A DNA stretch of 64,000 nt from Leptospira perolatii (GTDB lineage Bacteria > Spirochaetota > Leptospiria > Leptospirales > Leptospiraceae), in NCBI RefSeq assembly GCF_002811875.1, contig NZ_NPDZ01000004.1:124001-188000 (forward strand), given 5' to 3'. The notes beneath the pieces were generated by a model that saw only the letters and a list, made by a program, of their open reading frames with translations, was not told the origin of the DNA and made no database searches. Numbering within the stretch: position 1 is the stretch's first letter; every line of letters starts with the position of its first letter. Both the position numbers and the translations under genes were made by a program. Below are positions 9,124-19,915 of this stretch, in pieces.

Positions 9124-9819
9124 TTAAGGTTTAGGATCGTCCTCGATGACTAAAAAATCATCGTCTTCATCCGCATCAAATACACTAATCGCATCGTCAT
9201 CATCTTCGATAATGATATCATCATCGTCATCCGAAGATACTGGTGTGAAAGTTTCCTCACCAGGCTCGTCAGTGATCACGATTTCTTCGTCTCCACCCGA
9301 GTTCTCGGTAGGATCTCCGATCACTGCGATATCATCGTCCTCGTCATCTAAAAGAATGATTTCGTCGTCCTCATTGTAGTCATCGTCCGCAGACTCGTTT
9401 GCCACTGAAGGAGCTGGGGTTGGTGGAGGTGGAGTCGGCGTAGATGGTGCAGAAGCTGCAAATGAGGCGGCTGCTGCCGGAGCGGAGCTCGGAGCGTGAC
9501 TTGCACTGGAGCTTGGAGTAGCAGTTCCGGAAGTAGGCAGAGAATCCAGCCTTCCCAGAAGTTGATTGATCTTAACTTCTAGAGCCCGTTCTCTTTCTTT
9601 CATTTCCTCCAGTTCTTTGGTAGTTGTCTGAAGTTTGTCTCGGAGAGAAGAAAGTTCTTTCTCCTTTTCCTCCATCGCCAGTTTCATCTGGTCGTTTTCG
9701 GCGCGGAGTGATTCGTTTTCGGCCTCTAGGCGGCTGTTTTCCGTCCTGAGATCGCCAATAAGTTCGAGGGCCTTGATGACCTTACTCTCGAGCTCCTCAA
9801 TGGTCTCCATAGTCAGCAT
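9124..9819 (-). CDS. ZapB-like coiled-coil protein with Pro/Ala linker and acidic tail
   Basis: 231 residues in three parts. Residues about 4-92 form a continuous heptad coiled coil (LESKVIKALELIGDLRTEN...), close in pattern to ZapB ('LEAKVQQAIDTI'). Residues 95-140 are a low-complexity Ser/Ala/Pro linker. Residues 141-231 are extremely acidic, with runs of four or five Asp interspersed with Ile/Val/Leu (DDDDDIIIEDDDD). Immediately upstream of zapA, which makes a division-site role plausible. The ZapB relation is my inference from heptad pattern and position. ATG 9819 has GAGG eight bases upstream. Confidence 0.75.
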   Translation of the reverse strand: MLTMETIEELESKVIKALELIGDLRTENSRLEAENESLRAENDQMKLAMEEKEKELSSLRDKLQTTTKELEEMKERERALEVKINQLLGRLDSLPTSGTATPSSSASHAPSSAPAAAASFAASAPSTPTPPPPTPAPSVANESADDDYNEDDEIILLDDEDDDIAVIGDPTENSGGDEEIVITDEPGEETFTPVSSDDDDDIIIEDDDDAISVFDADEDDDFLVIEDDPKP

Positions 9820-10203
9820 AGTGGGAACCTCTATCCTTACGAAAACTAGTTTTAGTTCGTTTACCCGGCTCTAACTTGCGGTTAGTTCCTGGCTCTTTTT
9901 GACTAAATAATCGTCCAAAACCATCCTACTTTTATCTTTTCCTGAAAAGAGAAAAAGCTTTTTTTGGAAAATAAAACGACTCTCGGTTAAGAACTACCAA
10001 TTAATATCGGTCTCTCTCTCCAATTCCCAGGAAATTAATCAAATCCAGATCTGGTTTACCTAATTTCTTGGAGTTACTCTTCTAACCTAATTTTTAGAAT
10101 TTATATTCCAAATTGGAATTTCTCTTTGACTTCCTATCTGTAAAACCGCGCGGGCGCAAAAAGTTCTGACGGAGAATAAATTATAAGAGGGAGGGAATCT
10201 TCC

Positions 10204-10247
10204 CCCGGACCTTAAGGTGGCACTTGGAATGTGCCTTATGGTCCGGG
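10204..10247 (-). terminator. Hairpin downstream of rplT
   Basis: CCCGGACC at 10204-10211 pairs with GGTCCGGG at 10240-10247, and an inner GGCAC/GTGCC stem extends it. It lies 40 bases beyond the rplT stop. No T-run follows on the minus strand, so it is either a terminator without a U-tract or an RNA 3'-end stabiliser. Confidence 0.5.
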
Positions 10248-10261
10248 AGATCTTGATTTGT

Positions 10262-10283
10262 CCAAACGCTTCTATGCGTTCGG
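10262..10283 (-). terminator. Second hairpin directly after rplT
   Basis: CCAAACGC (10262-10269) and GCGTTCGG (10276-10283) form an 8-bp stem with one wobble pair around a 6-base loop, four bases past the rplT stop. It precedes the larger hairpin at 10204-10247. Confidence 0.4.
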
Positions 10284-10286
10284 ATA

Positions 10287-10640
10287 TTAAGCGGCTACTT
10301 TGATTTTTTCAACTAATGCGTTGAAAGTTTCTTTATCGTTGAACGCAAGTTCTGCGAGTGCTTTGCGATCCAGTTCCACTCCAAGTTTCTTCAAGGAATG
10401 CATAAACTGAGAATAGGAAAGTCCAGCTTCGCGAGCTGCTGCGTTAATTCTAACAATCCAAAGTTTGCGGAATTCTCTTTTTTTCGCCCTGCGATCACGG
10501 TAAGCCCATTGGCCTGCTTTCATCACAGCAGATTTTGCTGTTCTATAAAGCTTAGAACGAGCTCCTCTGAATCCTTTGGCTTGCTTCAGGATTTTTTTAC
10601 GACGGTTTTTATGGATGGTTCCATTTGTAGCTTTAGGCAT
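10287..10640 (-). CDS. rplT: 50S ribosomal protein L20
   Basis: Large-subunit assembly protein binding 23S rRNA. The 117-residue sequence is canonical from '[20 protein letters not shown]' through '[15 protein letters not shown]' to the globular C-terminal domain ([20 protein letters not shown]). It overlaps the rpmI stop by one base (TAATG). In E. coli L20 represses its own operon; I saw no comparable pseudoknot here but did not fold the leader. Confidence 0.98.
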   Translation of the reverse strand: MPKATNGTIHKNRRKKILKQAKGFRGARSKLYRTAKSAVMKAGQWAYRDRRAKKREFRKLWIVRINAAAREAGLSYSQFMHSLKKLGVELDRKALAELAFNDKETFNALVEKIKVAA

Positions 10641-10843
10641 TATCTAACTCCGTAGGGCATCAGTCGAACGATTGATTTCCAATCTGCGTCCACAACCAAA
10701 CTCATTCCGCGAAGACGACGACGTCTTTTCGGACCTTTCTTCGTAAGGATGTGACGAGTATTCATGCTCTTACGTTTGATCTTATTGTTTTTGGAAAACT
10801 TGAACCGTTTTGCAGCGGCCCTGTTTGTTTTCAGCTTAGGCAT
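10640..10843 (-). CDS. rpmI: 50S ribosomal protein L35
   Basis: 67-residue basic ribosomal protein beginning [15 protein letters not shown], with the usual '[15 protein letters not shown]' segment. ATG at 10843 is preceded by AGGAG ten bases upstream. It sits between infC and rplT in the conserved order. Confidence 0.98.
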   Translation of the reverse strand: MPKLKTNRAAAKRFKFSKNNKIKRKSMNTRHILTKKGPKRRRRLRGMSLVVDADWKSIVRLMPYGVR

Positions 10844-10867
10844 AGCTAAATAACTCCTGATTCTGCT

Positions 10868-11410
10868 CTATTTACCAGAGGGTGTGATTACGACTACGAT
10901 CTGGCGCCCATCCATAACAGGTTCCCTCTCAGGGGTTCCCACGGACTTTAGGTCCTCTACCAGTCGATTTACGACGTTCATACCCAATTCCGAGTGCATC
11001 ATTTCCCGGCCTCGAAAACGGAGGCTCACTTTTACCTTGTCACCTTTTTGTAGGAACTCGGTAGCATGGCGCTTTTTAATCTCGTAATCATGTTGGTCGA
11101 TTCTTGGACGAATCTTCACTTCCTTTACATTGATTACGTGTTGCTTCTTCTTCGCTTCCTTGTTTTTCTTGAGCAGTTCGAACTTGTATTTTCCGTAGTC
11201 GATCAGCTTGCAAACATGGATTTCCTGGTCTCCAGATACTTCTACCAAGTCCAGGTTTTCTTCTTTTGCGCGCCGAAGAGCTTCATCAAAACTGACGATC
11301 TGCACACCATCATCCATCACCAACCTTACTTGGGCAACCCCAGTAATTTTTTCATTAATCCTGTGGCTAAATATTTTATCCGTTGGTTTTGGTTGGGGCT
11401 TCCTCTGCAT
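10868..11410 (-). CDS. infC: Translation initiation factor IF-3
   Basis: Binds the 30S subunit and checks start-codon pairing. 180 residues with both domains: N-terminal '[19 protein letters not shown]' (about 17-35) and C-terminal '[26 protein letters not shown]' (about 95-120) followed by '[13 protein letters not shown]'. The start is an ATG with GGAG upstream, unlike the AUU codon used for autoregulation in enterobacteria, so that feedback mechanism is not expected. A promoter candidate lies just upstream. Confidence 0.97.
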   Translation of the reverse strand: MQRKPQPKPTDKIFSHRINEKITGVAQVRLVMDDGVQIVSFDEALRRAKEENLDLVEVSGDQEIHVCKLIDYGKYKFELLKKNKEAKKKQHVINVKEVKIRPRIDQHDYEIKKRHATEFLQKGDKVKVSLRFRGREMMHSELGMNVVNRLVEDLKSVGTPEREPVMDGRQIVVVITPSGK

Positions 11411-11473
11411 TCAGTCTCCGGCTATTTTTCCAAGTTTTTGGCTCTTAGGTCCAGTTTCAAGCGATTTTCTATC

Positions 11474-11503
11474 ATAGTAGCTTGGCCAGGGTCCACGATT
11501 CAA
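11474..11503 (-). promoter_or_regulatory. Candidate sigma-70 promoter for infC-rpmI-rplT
   Basis: On the minus strand, TTGAAT (11498-11503) is separated by 18 bases from TACTAT (11474-11479), about 64 bases ahead of the infC ATG. This would give infC-rpmI-rplT their own promoter, separate from thrS. Confidence 0.45.
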
Positions 11504-11613
11504 GGACTTTTTAGAAAGAAAGCGCGTCTGACCCTTAGTTGCTCACCGAAATCTATTGTCTCTCGTTCCAATACGAAAGTCGGTCCAAAACGGACTCTGC
11601 CCGGTAGTGCTAC

Positions 11614-12702
11614 CTAGCGAATTCCTAGGATAAATTTTCGTGCAAAAGGCAAGATGATCGGTGCTCCGATCGATAAGAAAGGCAAAATTCTCCGGATCCA
11701 CTTGGAAAATGCGGAATCCCCGGCTGCGATTTGAGTGATCAAATTCACCCTTGCTACCACGCTCCGAATCAAAGGCCTCCTTAATGCTTCGTATTCTTTC
11801 ATTCGGTTTTTATCATAGAGTTCCGCGAAAACATAAGCATCCTCAATTCCAAGATTCATTCCTCTCGCACCTAATGGAGAATGCACATGCGCGGTGTCTC
11901 CTCCTAGAAAAACGTTCCCTTTTTGGAGATGGTTAGCGATCCGGTGACTGATCAAAAATTTGGACTGCCATTTTATTTTTCCGGGGCTCGTTCCTTTTGG
12001 CAAATGTTCGATCAGATTCGGAATATTTCCGGCCAATCTCCAGACACTGTCCCTTATTCGAATGAGTAAAAGACCGCCTTCATCCTTTGCAATTATGTGC
12101 CCCTCGTCCTTAGCCAGTTGAGTATCTAACTCTATATCGTAAAGCTCCCACTCTTTTTCATATCGATGGCCTCGGAATTCAATTCCCAACTGCTTCCTTG
12201 CTTGGCTATGTGCACCTTCCGCGGCGAATAGAATCTCGGGAGCAGATTGCTCCCTGTGCCCTTCCTTATTGATTATCGTGACAAGTATCGATTGATCTTT
12301 TAAGGTTAAACTTTCCAATTCAGTTTGTCTTTCGACCAAGATGTTCCTTTTTTTCAATTCTTCTTCTAGAATTGTCTCCGTCTCACTCTGGGATTGAATT
12401 AACATAAACGGATACTTGTGTTTTACTTTTGTAAAATCGTTTCGAACTAGTATTTTCCCATTCTTCCAAAAGTTCACACAATACATTTTTCTTCCATTGG
12501 ATAGGAACCTCTCGGTGATTCCAGAACTCTCAAACAATGTGAGAGTGTTCGAATTGACTCCGAACGCTTTAGAGTATGGAACTCTCTCTTTTAGTTTCTC
12601 GATAATTCGAGGCTTTACTTTTTTTTCATGCAAGAATATGGCCGCAGATAATCCGGTCGGACCGGCCCCAGAAATTAGTATTTCCCCTCGATTCCCGTTC
12701 AT
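11614..12702 (-). CDS. FAD-dependent monooxygenase/oxidoreductase (UbiH/PheA-TfdB type)
   Basis: 362 residues. An N-terminal Rossmann motif for FAD (ISGAGPTGLSAAIFL, residues 10-24) and the C-terminal FAD/substrate loop 'GGDTAHVHSPLGARGMNLGIEDA' (about 267-290) identify the p-hydroxybenzoate-hydroxylase fold. The enzymes use NAD(P)H and O2 to hydroxylate aromatic or related compounds; the substrate cannot be deduced. It lies between thrS and infC, and a gap of about 200 bases separates it from infC. ATG start at 12702. Confidence 0.82.
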   Translation of the reverse strand: MNGNRGEILISGAGPTGLSAAIFLHEKKVKPRIIEKLKERVPYSKAFGVNSNTLTLFESSGITERFLSNGRKMYCVNFWKNGKILVRNDFTKVKHKYPFMLIQSQSETETILEEELKKRNILVERQTELESLTLKDQSILVTIINKEGHREQSAPEILFAAEGAHSQARKQLGIEFRGHRYEKEWELYDIELDTQLAKDEGHIIAKDEGGLLLIRIRDSVWRLAGNIPNLIEHLPKGTSPGKIKWQSKFLISHRIANHLQKGNVFLGGDTAHVHSPLGARGMNLGIEDAYVFAELYDKNRMKEYEALRRPLIRSVVARVNLITQIAAGDSAFSKWIRRILPFLSIGAPIILPFARKFILGIR

Positions 12703-12768
12703 ATTCTTTTCCTATACACAATAAAGCAATTCATAGAAAATCGCAACTGGAATTAGCAAAGAGAGGAA

Positions 12769-13761
12769 TTAGGGACAGGCTGCTGCGAACACCTGACCGG
12801 ATTGGTCCAAGGCAAAAAGTTCATTTCCTTGTACCCATATATTCAGTAAATCTTTTGGAGCAGATATTGCGGTGGAATTGAGTCCTCCGGATCCTCTCAC
12901 TGTCTCTATTTTTCCCATCTTGGTGCCCGCGAGAAAAACCCAGCCTTTGTTACACGACACAATTTTCTTGTAAAGCGCAGGTTCGATCTGAAAAGGTCGG
13001 TCGATTCTATCCCATCCAGTTTCCGCTTTTCGAAAGCGATACGCACCCCAACCGCTTATTAGAAAAATTGAATCTTCCTTGTAAAATAACGGAGCGATCG
13101 GAGAAGCCAAGCAGCCAAAACGAAAAACATCGCATTTTACTATCAGCCCATCATTTAATCTGTAGGCTTCCTGCGAATGGCTCGAGTCGATCGTGTCTAC
13201 GCCACCTTCGTGAACTACAAAAAGGTGACTTCCAAAGCATTGCAATTGGAATATTACACTTTCCATATGGTGGACTTGTTTCCAAACATTCTCCGCAGAA
13301 AGTTGAAAGACATTTGATACGATGAAAATTCCGGTGGATGTCGTGGAGATTCCTAGGAAGACTTGACCTCCACATTCCGAAACAACCGGATCCCAGGCTG
13401 CTCCGTCCGGATCTGGGAGCCCTGAACTCTCGAACCAAGTATTTCCGCCGTCTTTGCTCAGATAGATTTTTTCGGCGTTTCCTGAAACCAGCAGCCGCGC
13501 GGAACAATAGACAAACGTAATTGGCTTTTGCGTTAAACTTTCGACGCGCTTCCAGGTATTTCCTTTATCGTTGCTTTGCAGTAATGAATCGTTCGCGGCT
13601 AGAAAAACAGTCCTATTCGAAATACAATTGTTTCCGCTCCCTCTAGACAGATCCGCGTGTACCTTGCCTTTCGGTTTCCAGTCCACAGCGTAATTCGATA
13701 ACCAGGGGACAAAAAAGAGTAAATAGTATAGAAGTATTTTATGATACCCGAAAGTTCTCAT
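12769..13761 (-). CDS. Secreted Asp-box (BNR) beta-propeller-like protein
   Basis: Function unknown. The N-terminus is a signal peptide (MRTFGYHK, then a hydrophobic run, with likely cleavage after SNYA), so it should be exported. Two clear Asp-box repeats (SNDKGNTW, SKDGGNTW) mark blades of a sialidase-like propeller. Several cysteines could form disulfides. I choose ATG 13761, which gives a standard signal peptide. A TTG at 13791 would add ten residues, and neither start has a good ribosome-binding site. It sits between thrS and the FAD enzyme with no evident functional link. Confidence 0.7.
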   Translation of the reverse strand: MRTFGYHKILLYYLLFFVPWLSNYAVDWKPKGKVHADLSRGSGNNCISNRTVFLAANDSLLQSNDKGNTWKRVESLTQKPITFVYCSARLLVSGNAEKIYLSKDGGNTWFESSGLPDPDGAAWDPVVSECGGQVFLGISTTSTGIFIVSNVFQLSAENVWKQVHHMESVIFQLQCFGSHLFVVHEGGVDTIDSSHSQEAYRLNDGLIVKCDVFRFGCLASPIAPLFYKEDSIFLISGWGAYRFRKAETGWDRIDRPFQIEPALYKKIVSCNKGWVFLAGTKMGKIETVRGSGGLNSTAISAPKDLLNIWVQGNELFALDQSGQVFAAACP

Positions 13762-13860
13762 CCTGATTCTATCCAGCCCGAAAGAATTCAAGACAATGGT
13801 AGAGAACTTAGAGTGCAGAAAAGGGAAAAGATCCGAATCGAGCAGCTAAAATCTTTTGGT

Positions 13861-15804
<1,944 letters not shown>

Positions 15805-15880
15805 TTCCAATCCGCGCAACCTGTGATTCCATATCGCCGAAACTGTGGTTTTTTCGCAATCAGAAGATGGTACTTGGAAA

Positions 15881-16009
15881 GTCCCCACCCTTCCTGGGCG
15901 GGGGCCGGTGCGGTGGTACACGCGGCGGACCAATTTGCCCCGTATCATAGATTGGGTCGGCTTGCAAGGAGGATTTTGGAAGTCATGTCTTGTAGGAGCT
16001 CCTACGAGC
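15881..16009. repeat. GC-rich dispersed repeat element, copy 1
   Basis: Lies between the divergent thrS and carA. It starts with a GC-rich hairpin (CCCCACCC ... GGGCGGGG, 15882-15905) and ends with the perfect 14-base palindrome GTAGGAGCTCCTAC (15992-16005). The same two modules recur at 41807-41961. The element is much more GC-rich than its surroundings and codes for nothing convincing. Confidence 0.65.
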
Positions 16010-16098
16010 AGCGCCCCGATAATGCGGTTCTTTTTGTTCTTGCATTACCTGAGTTTTCTGAATTGACCCTAGCCTTTCCTGTTCAACCCTGTCCTTAT

Positions 16099-17208
16099 AT
16101 GAAAGCGTATTTGGTTTTGGAAAACGGTGATGTTTACGAAGGTGAATCGTTCGGGTATGAAACCCAATCGGTAGGTGAAATCGTTTTTAACACTTCTCTT
16201 GCAGGATACCAAGAAATTCTGACAGATCCGTCTTATGCGAACCAAATCGTTACACTGACCTACCCCATGATAGGAAACTACGGGATTCATCCAGATAATA
16301 TGGAATCCGCCAAGATCCAAGCCAGTGGATTGATCGTGAAGGAATACGTAGACAGGCCCTCCAACTTCAAGGCGGAAAAAACACTCTCTCAATTTCTAAA
16401 GGAATACAAAATACCGGCCATCCAGGGATTAGACACTCGAAAATTAACCCGGTTTATCAGAACAAACGGAGCCCCGAACGGAGGGATCTTTGTAGCAAAC
16501 GAATACTCTCCAAAGTTCTTGGAAGAAGTAAAAAAGTTCCCTGGAATCGCGAATGCAGACCTGGCAAAAGTGGTTACTACCGGGAAAAAATATCAGTTCG
16601 GATCTCACTCAGGAAAAAAATACAAACTCGCTGTTTATGATTACGGCGTTAAGACGAACATTCTCCGACTCTTAGATTCTGCAGGATTTGCCGTGACTGT
16701 TTATCCAGCCCAAACTCCTGCACCAGAAATCATGAAAGAAGGAGTAGATGCTTTCTTTTTATCGAATGGTCCAGGAGATCCTGCTGCCTGCACCTACGCG
16801 ATTGATTCTACGAAATCTATATTAGAAAAAGGTTATCCTCTTTTCGGGATCTGCCTCGGTCACCAAATCATCGGTCTAACATTAGGTAAGAAAACCGAAA
16901 AAATGAAATTCGGGCACAGAGGCGGAAACCAACCGGTCATGAATATGGAAACCAGACACGTCGAGATCACTTCACAAAACCACGGTTTTGCGGTGATCGC
17001 AGATGATACCGATTCAGAGCCGATTTCCTTTCTGAATTTGAACGATCACACAGTGGAAGGTATTTTGAAATCAGGTTATCCTATGCTTTCGGTTCAGTAC
17101 CATCCCGAAAGTTCTCCTGGTCCGAACGATAGTAGATATCTCTTTGAGAAATTTTATCGCATGGTGGATTCTCACAAGAACGGGAGAGCATTCGGCTCCG
17201 AGCTATAG
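16099..17208 (+). CDS. carA: Carbamoyl-phosphate synthase small subunit
   Basis: Glutaminase subunit that feeds ammonia to CarB for arginine and pyrimidine synthesis. 369 residues from ATG 16099 ([19 protein letters not shown], the usual N-terminus). The class I amidotransferase domain has the nucleophile cysteine in FGICLGHQ and the His/Glu pair in [10 protein letters not shown]. The frame is open back to 15784, but that part crosses the repeat element and is unlike CarA. No Shine-Dalgarno is visible. carB is not adjacent; it lies 45 kb away on the other strand. Confidence 0.95.
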   Translation: MKAYLVLENGDVYEGESFGYETQSVGEIVFNTSLAGYQEILTDPSYANQIVTLTYPMIGNYGIHPDNMESAKIQASGLIVKEYVDRPSNFKAEKTLSQFLKEYKIPAIQGLDTRKLTRFIRTNGAPNGGIFVANEYSPKFLEEVKKFPGIANADLAKVVTTGKKYQFGSHSGKKYKLAVYDYGVKTNILRLLDSAGFAVTVYPAQTPAPEIMKEGVDAFFLSNGPGDPAACTYAIDSTKSILEKGYPLFGICLGHQIIGLTLGKKTEKMKFGHRGGNQPVMNMETRHVEITSQNHGFAVIADDTDSEPISFLNLNDHTVEGILKSGYPMLSVQYHPESSPGPNDSRYLFEKFYRMVDSHKNGRAFGSEL

Positions 17209-17235
17209 TTTTAGCTTCGCATTGTTCAGCCAGGT

Positions 17236-17260
17236 CCGAACTTTCTGTTCGGCAGATTTT
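17236..17260 (+). terminator. Hairpin between carA and the convergent DUF1574 gene
   Basis: CCGAAC (17236-17241), a 5-base loop, and GTTCGG (17247-17252) form a perfect stem, followed on the plus strand by CAGATTTT. It is 28 bases after the carA stop and may serve both convergent genes. Confidence 0.45.
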
Positions 17261-17290
17261 GTCGGTTCTTTATGGAACTTTATAGAAGAA

Positions 17291-18406
17291 CTACTTTTTA
17301 TAATCCTCGGAATAACGTTTTAAGAACCAATCAGTAAGTTTACGAATTCCGCAAGCGTTCAAATGCGTATGATCCCCGTAATCCTGATCCAGAAACTTGA
17401 CTTCCGGTTTTGAGAAAGGAATTCCGAGTTGCCTGATACTAGTTTCAAAAAATTGCATGGAGTTGGGTTCCCTGATTGCGTTTTCGAAGGAAGGGCGGGA
17501 AGGAACCAATACTAGCTCAAACTGGATTTTTTCTTTTTGTAAAATTTCAAAAATCTTTTTCCAAGTTCTTAAATCCGGATCCCTCGCGACCTTGTATCCG
17601 AGTTCCCATCCTCCCGGTGGTAAAGCTACATGTCGAAAATTTGGAATGCATTCTCCGGTATATGGACCCTGTTTTCCCCACTCTATCATCCCGTGATTTT
17701 TGGTCAGTTCCGACTCCAAATTTTGATTGAACCTAAAATTACTTTTCCAACGCAGAATCGGATCAAAAGAAAAGACCAGATCTAAGTTGCGCTCGAATAG
17801 CGAAAACTGATCTCCGCTCGGACTAAATCGAATTTCGGAAGAGATTGCTGCATTCAATTTTAATAATGGAAAGATTCTAGCCAAAGCGTAAAAGATTGGT
17901 TCTCCTCCGCCTTTTAGATAAAACGAACGCAGCTCCGAAATGAAATACATTGCAAAATGAAATGATCCGAAATGTACTTCCATGCTTTTGTGAGCTGGGG
18001 CCATTCCTCCTTGCGCCGTGTTAAATAGCGATGCATTGAAAAAGATTTTATCCGGAACAATTCCGTTTTGTCTTAAATCTTCTAAGCGTAACAAAATTCC
18101 TTCGGGCTGTTCCGAAGGCCTTGGTAAAAAGTAGATTCTATTCCCGGTGTGGTCCGCAATTTTCTGAGGGTACAACCCGCTCAGAATCTGACTATCTCCT
18201 AAAAAAACCCAGGTTTTTCGATGAGAACCTTCTATTCGCTTCGGAAGAGAAACCGAAAATTGGGGAATTCCGCTCAGCTTATCATACAAAAAATAATTCT
18301 TATCTTGGTAATTCAGAAAAGCAGGAAACAACAGATGAGAAATTCCGATTACCAACAAGGTAAATAAAAGAAGAGCTATACTGTAATTGAGAGCCTTATT
18401 TTGCAT
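17291..18406 (-). CDS. DUF1574-type SGNH-like membrane-anchored protein
   Basis: 371 residues. A single N-terminal membrane segment (residues 8-30) is followed by a periplasmic domain with SGNH-hydrolase landmarks: the GDSQ block (about 72-75, 'VFLGDSQILSG') and a C-terminal 'DHTHLN' with the Asp-xx-His pair (about 349-353). Such proteins accompany MBOAT acyltransferases (AlgX/AlgJ and DltD are better-known examples) and move acyl groups onto an exported polymer. It follows the MBOAT gene in the same direction, 50 bases away. The acyl acceptor is unknown. Confidence 0.72.
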   Translation of the reverse strand: MQNKALNYSIALLLFTLLVIGISHLLFPAFLNYQDKNYFLYDKLSGIPQFSVSLPKRIEGSHRKTWVFLGDSQILSGLYPQKIADHTGNRIYFLPRPSEQPEGILLRLEDLRQNGIVPDKIFFNASLFNTAQGGMAPAHKSMEVHFGSFHFAMYFISELRSFYLKGGGEPIFYALARIFPLLKLNAAISSEIRFSPSGDQFSLFERNLDLVFSFDPILRWKSNFRFNQNLESELTKNHGMIEWGKQGPYTGECIPNFRHVALPPGGWELGYKVARDPDLRTWKKIFEILQKEKIQFELVLVPSRPSFENAIREPNSMQFFETSIRQLGIPFSKPEVKFLDQDYGDHTHLNACGIRKLTDWFLKRYSEDYKK

Positions 18407-18456
18407 ATATTTGAAGGAACAGTCTAAATAATCTTATAGTAGCATTTCGATATAGA

Positions 18457-19884
18457 TTAGAATTGAAAGTACACAAATACTTTTTTCTCGAATATCCCGG
18501 CCAAGAAAAACAAAAAGACCAAACCTAGTACAAGAGGCGAATAGCTGGCAAACTTTGGCAGGCTCCTCCATTTTATAAAAAAGGAATCCTGTCCTCCGGC
18601 GGCTAATTGCAGAATATCCATTAAAAATAGAGGAGAAACGAAAAAGAAAAATTTTAAGAGAAAAGGAATAGAAAAATAGAAACCTTTGGACGCATTCTCG
18701 ATAAGGTGCCCGAGTTCAAAGGGAGAATTAAAACGAAACAGAATCAAACCAAAAGAAAATAATTCCCAGGTAAGAAAAGCGCCTAAGTACTGTAATATGA
18801 TATATATGAACCTTGGAATCGAAACATCAAGTTTTGAAAATGCTTTTTGTAATAGAACAAAACAAACGACCTGAATTCCACAATACAGACCCCAGGTAAG
18901 ATATCCGTAGGTCGCTCCGTGCCAGAGGCCACCCAAAATCCATACGATCATCAAATTCGAAATCTGTCGAAGTAATCCGATTCGATTTCCTCCCAACGGA
19001 ATATAAATGTAATCCCGAAGCCAGGTGGAAAGAGAAATATGCCAGCGTTTCCAAAACTCCGAAGGATTCGGAGCGATATAAGGAAAATCGAAATTTAACG
19101 TTAAGCGAAATCCCATCATCCTCGCAAGACCACGAGCGGCATCGCTATAACCGGAAAAATCCGCGTAGAGTTGGATTCCGAGGGAGATCCCGATCCACCA
19201 TGCGATGCCATCCGGTAAAATCATCCCGGGTTGCAAAGACTTTTCAATAAAGAACTGTAAATTATCACCCACAAAGACTTTCTTAAAGATTCCCCAGCAA
19301 AAAAGGCAACCACCTTCCCAAACGGTAGCAGCGTCTATTCTTCTAGGCTTGGCGATCTGAGGCAAGAGTGCATTCGGTCTTTCGATTGGTCCTAGCAAAA
19401 GTAGAGGAAAGAAGAGATCATACACTGCGAATTCTATAAAATTCTCTGTAGCCAATACTTTCTCGTACCGCACTTCTATAATATAGCTAATATTATGAAA
19501 CGTATAAAAAGAAATCCCTAGAGGTAATAAGATTTTCGGAATAGATACTTTTTGCTCCGGATCAAATACACCAACTATGTCATTCCAGATCTCGGCACCA
19601 AATCCAGTGTATTTAAAGGCGCCTAACAGAACGATGTTGGCAACGATGAGAAATCCAGTGAATAAATTGCGACGGCTCTCGGATACTCTATGGATCCAAA
19701 GTCCACCAAAATAATTTGCGACCACTGATGCACAAAGAATCGCAGTCGCAACCCATCCCCAAGAGGCGTAAAAAGCAAGTCCTGCGAAAAGCAGTAAAAA
19801 ATTCTGAGCCTTAACTCCTAGCCTTACATAGACAAGAAATACAAAAAGGAAAAAGAGTACAAATGTAAGCGAATGAAACAGCAT
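18457..19884 (-). CDS. Membrane-bound O-acyltransferase (MBOAT/AlgI family)
   Basis: 475-residue polytopic membrane protein. AlgI-type signatures include 'LPLGISFYTFHNISYIIE' (120-137), 'QLYADFSGYSD' (238-248), 'PSEFWKRWHISLSTWLRDYIYIPLGGNR' in the central region, and the catalytic histidine H322 in GGLWHGA. The family passes an acyl group, often acetyl, across the inner membrane to a polysaccharide or lipid acceptor. Paired with the downstream DUF1574/SGNH gene. It follows the GAF protein gene with a 31-base gap. Confidence 0.9.
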   Translation of the reverse strand: MLFHSLTFVLFFLFVFLVYVRLGVKAQNFLLLFAGLAFYASWGWVATAILCASVVANYFGGLWIHRVSESRRNLFTGFLIVANIVLLGAFKYTGFGAEIWNDIVGVFDPEQKVSIPKILLPLGISFYTFHNISYIIEVRYEKVLATENFIEFAVYDLFFPLLLLGPIERPNALLPQIAKPRRIDAATVWEGGCLFCWGIFKKVFVGDNLQFFIEKSLQPGMILPDGIAWWIGISLGIQLYADFSGYSDAARGLARMMGFRLTLNFDFPYIAPNPSEFWKRWHISLSTWLRDYIYIPLGGNRIGLLRQISNLMIVWILGGLWHGATYGYLTWGLYCGIQVVCFVLLQKAFSKLDVSIPRFIYIILQYLGAFLTWELFSFGLILFRFNSPFELGHLIENASKGFYFSIPFLLKFFFFVSPLFLMDILQLAAGGQDSFFIKWRSLPKFASYSPLVLGLVFLFFLAGIFEKKVFVYFQF

Positions 19885-19915
19885 CGGTTTCGATGAGTAG
19901 GCTTATTAGTTGGAG

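Larger units (their letters stand above)
9820..10286. other. Intergenic region between rplT and the zapB-like gene
   Basis: 467 bases with no convincing gene. It holds two hairpins near the rplT end (10204-10247 and 10262-10283), a near-perfect inverted repeat ATTCCAA-A-TTGGAAT at 10105-10119, and an A/T-rich stretch near 9950-9990. A 17-codon minus-strand reading frame starting at 9924 is too short to support. The promoter of the zapB-like/zapA/mthfS unit should lie here, but I cannot place it with confidence. Confidence 0.5.

Noticed and set aside
9874..9924. 17-codon minus-strand ORF upstream of the ZapB-like gene
   Set aside because: A short frame (MVLDDYLVKK...) after AAAGTAGG could be a leader peptide, but chance is as likely and there are no tandem regulatory codons.
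15805..15948. N-terminal extension of thrS
   Set aside because: Would encode Arg/Gly-rich sequence from the GC repeat. ThrRS similarity begins at GTG 15804 with the TGS domain, giving a normal length.
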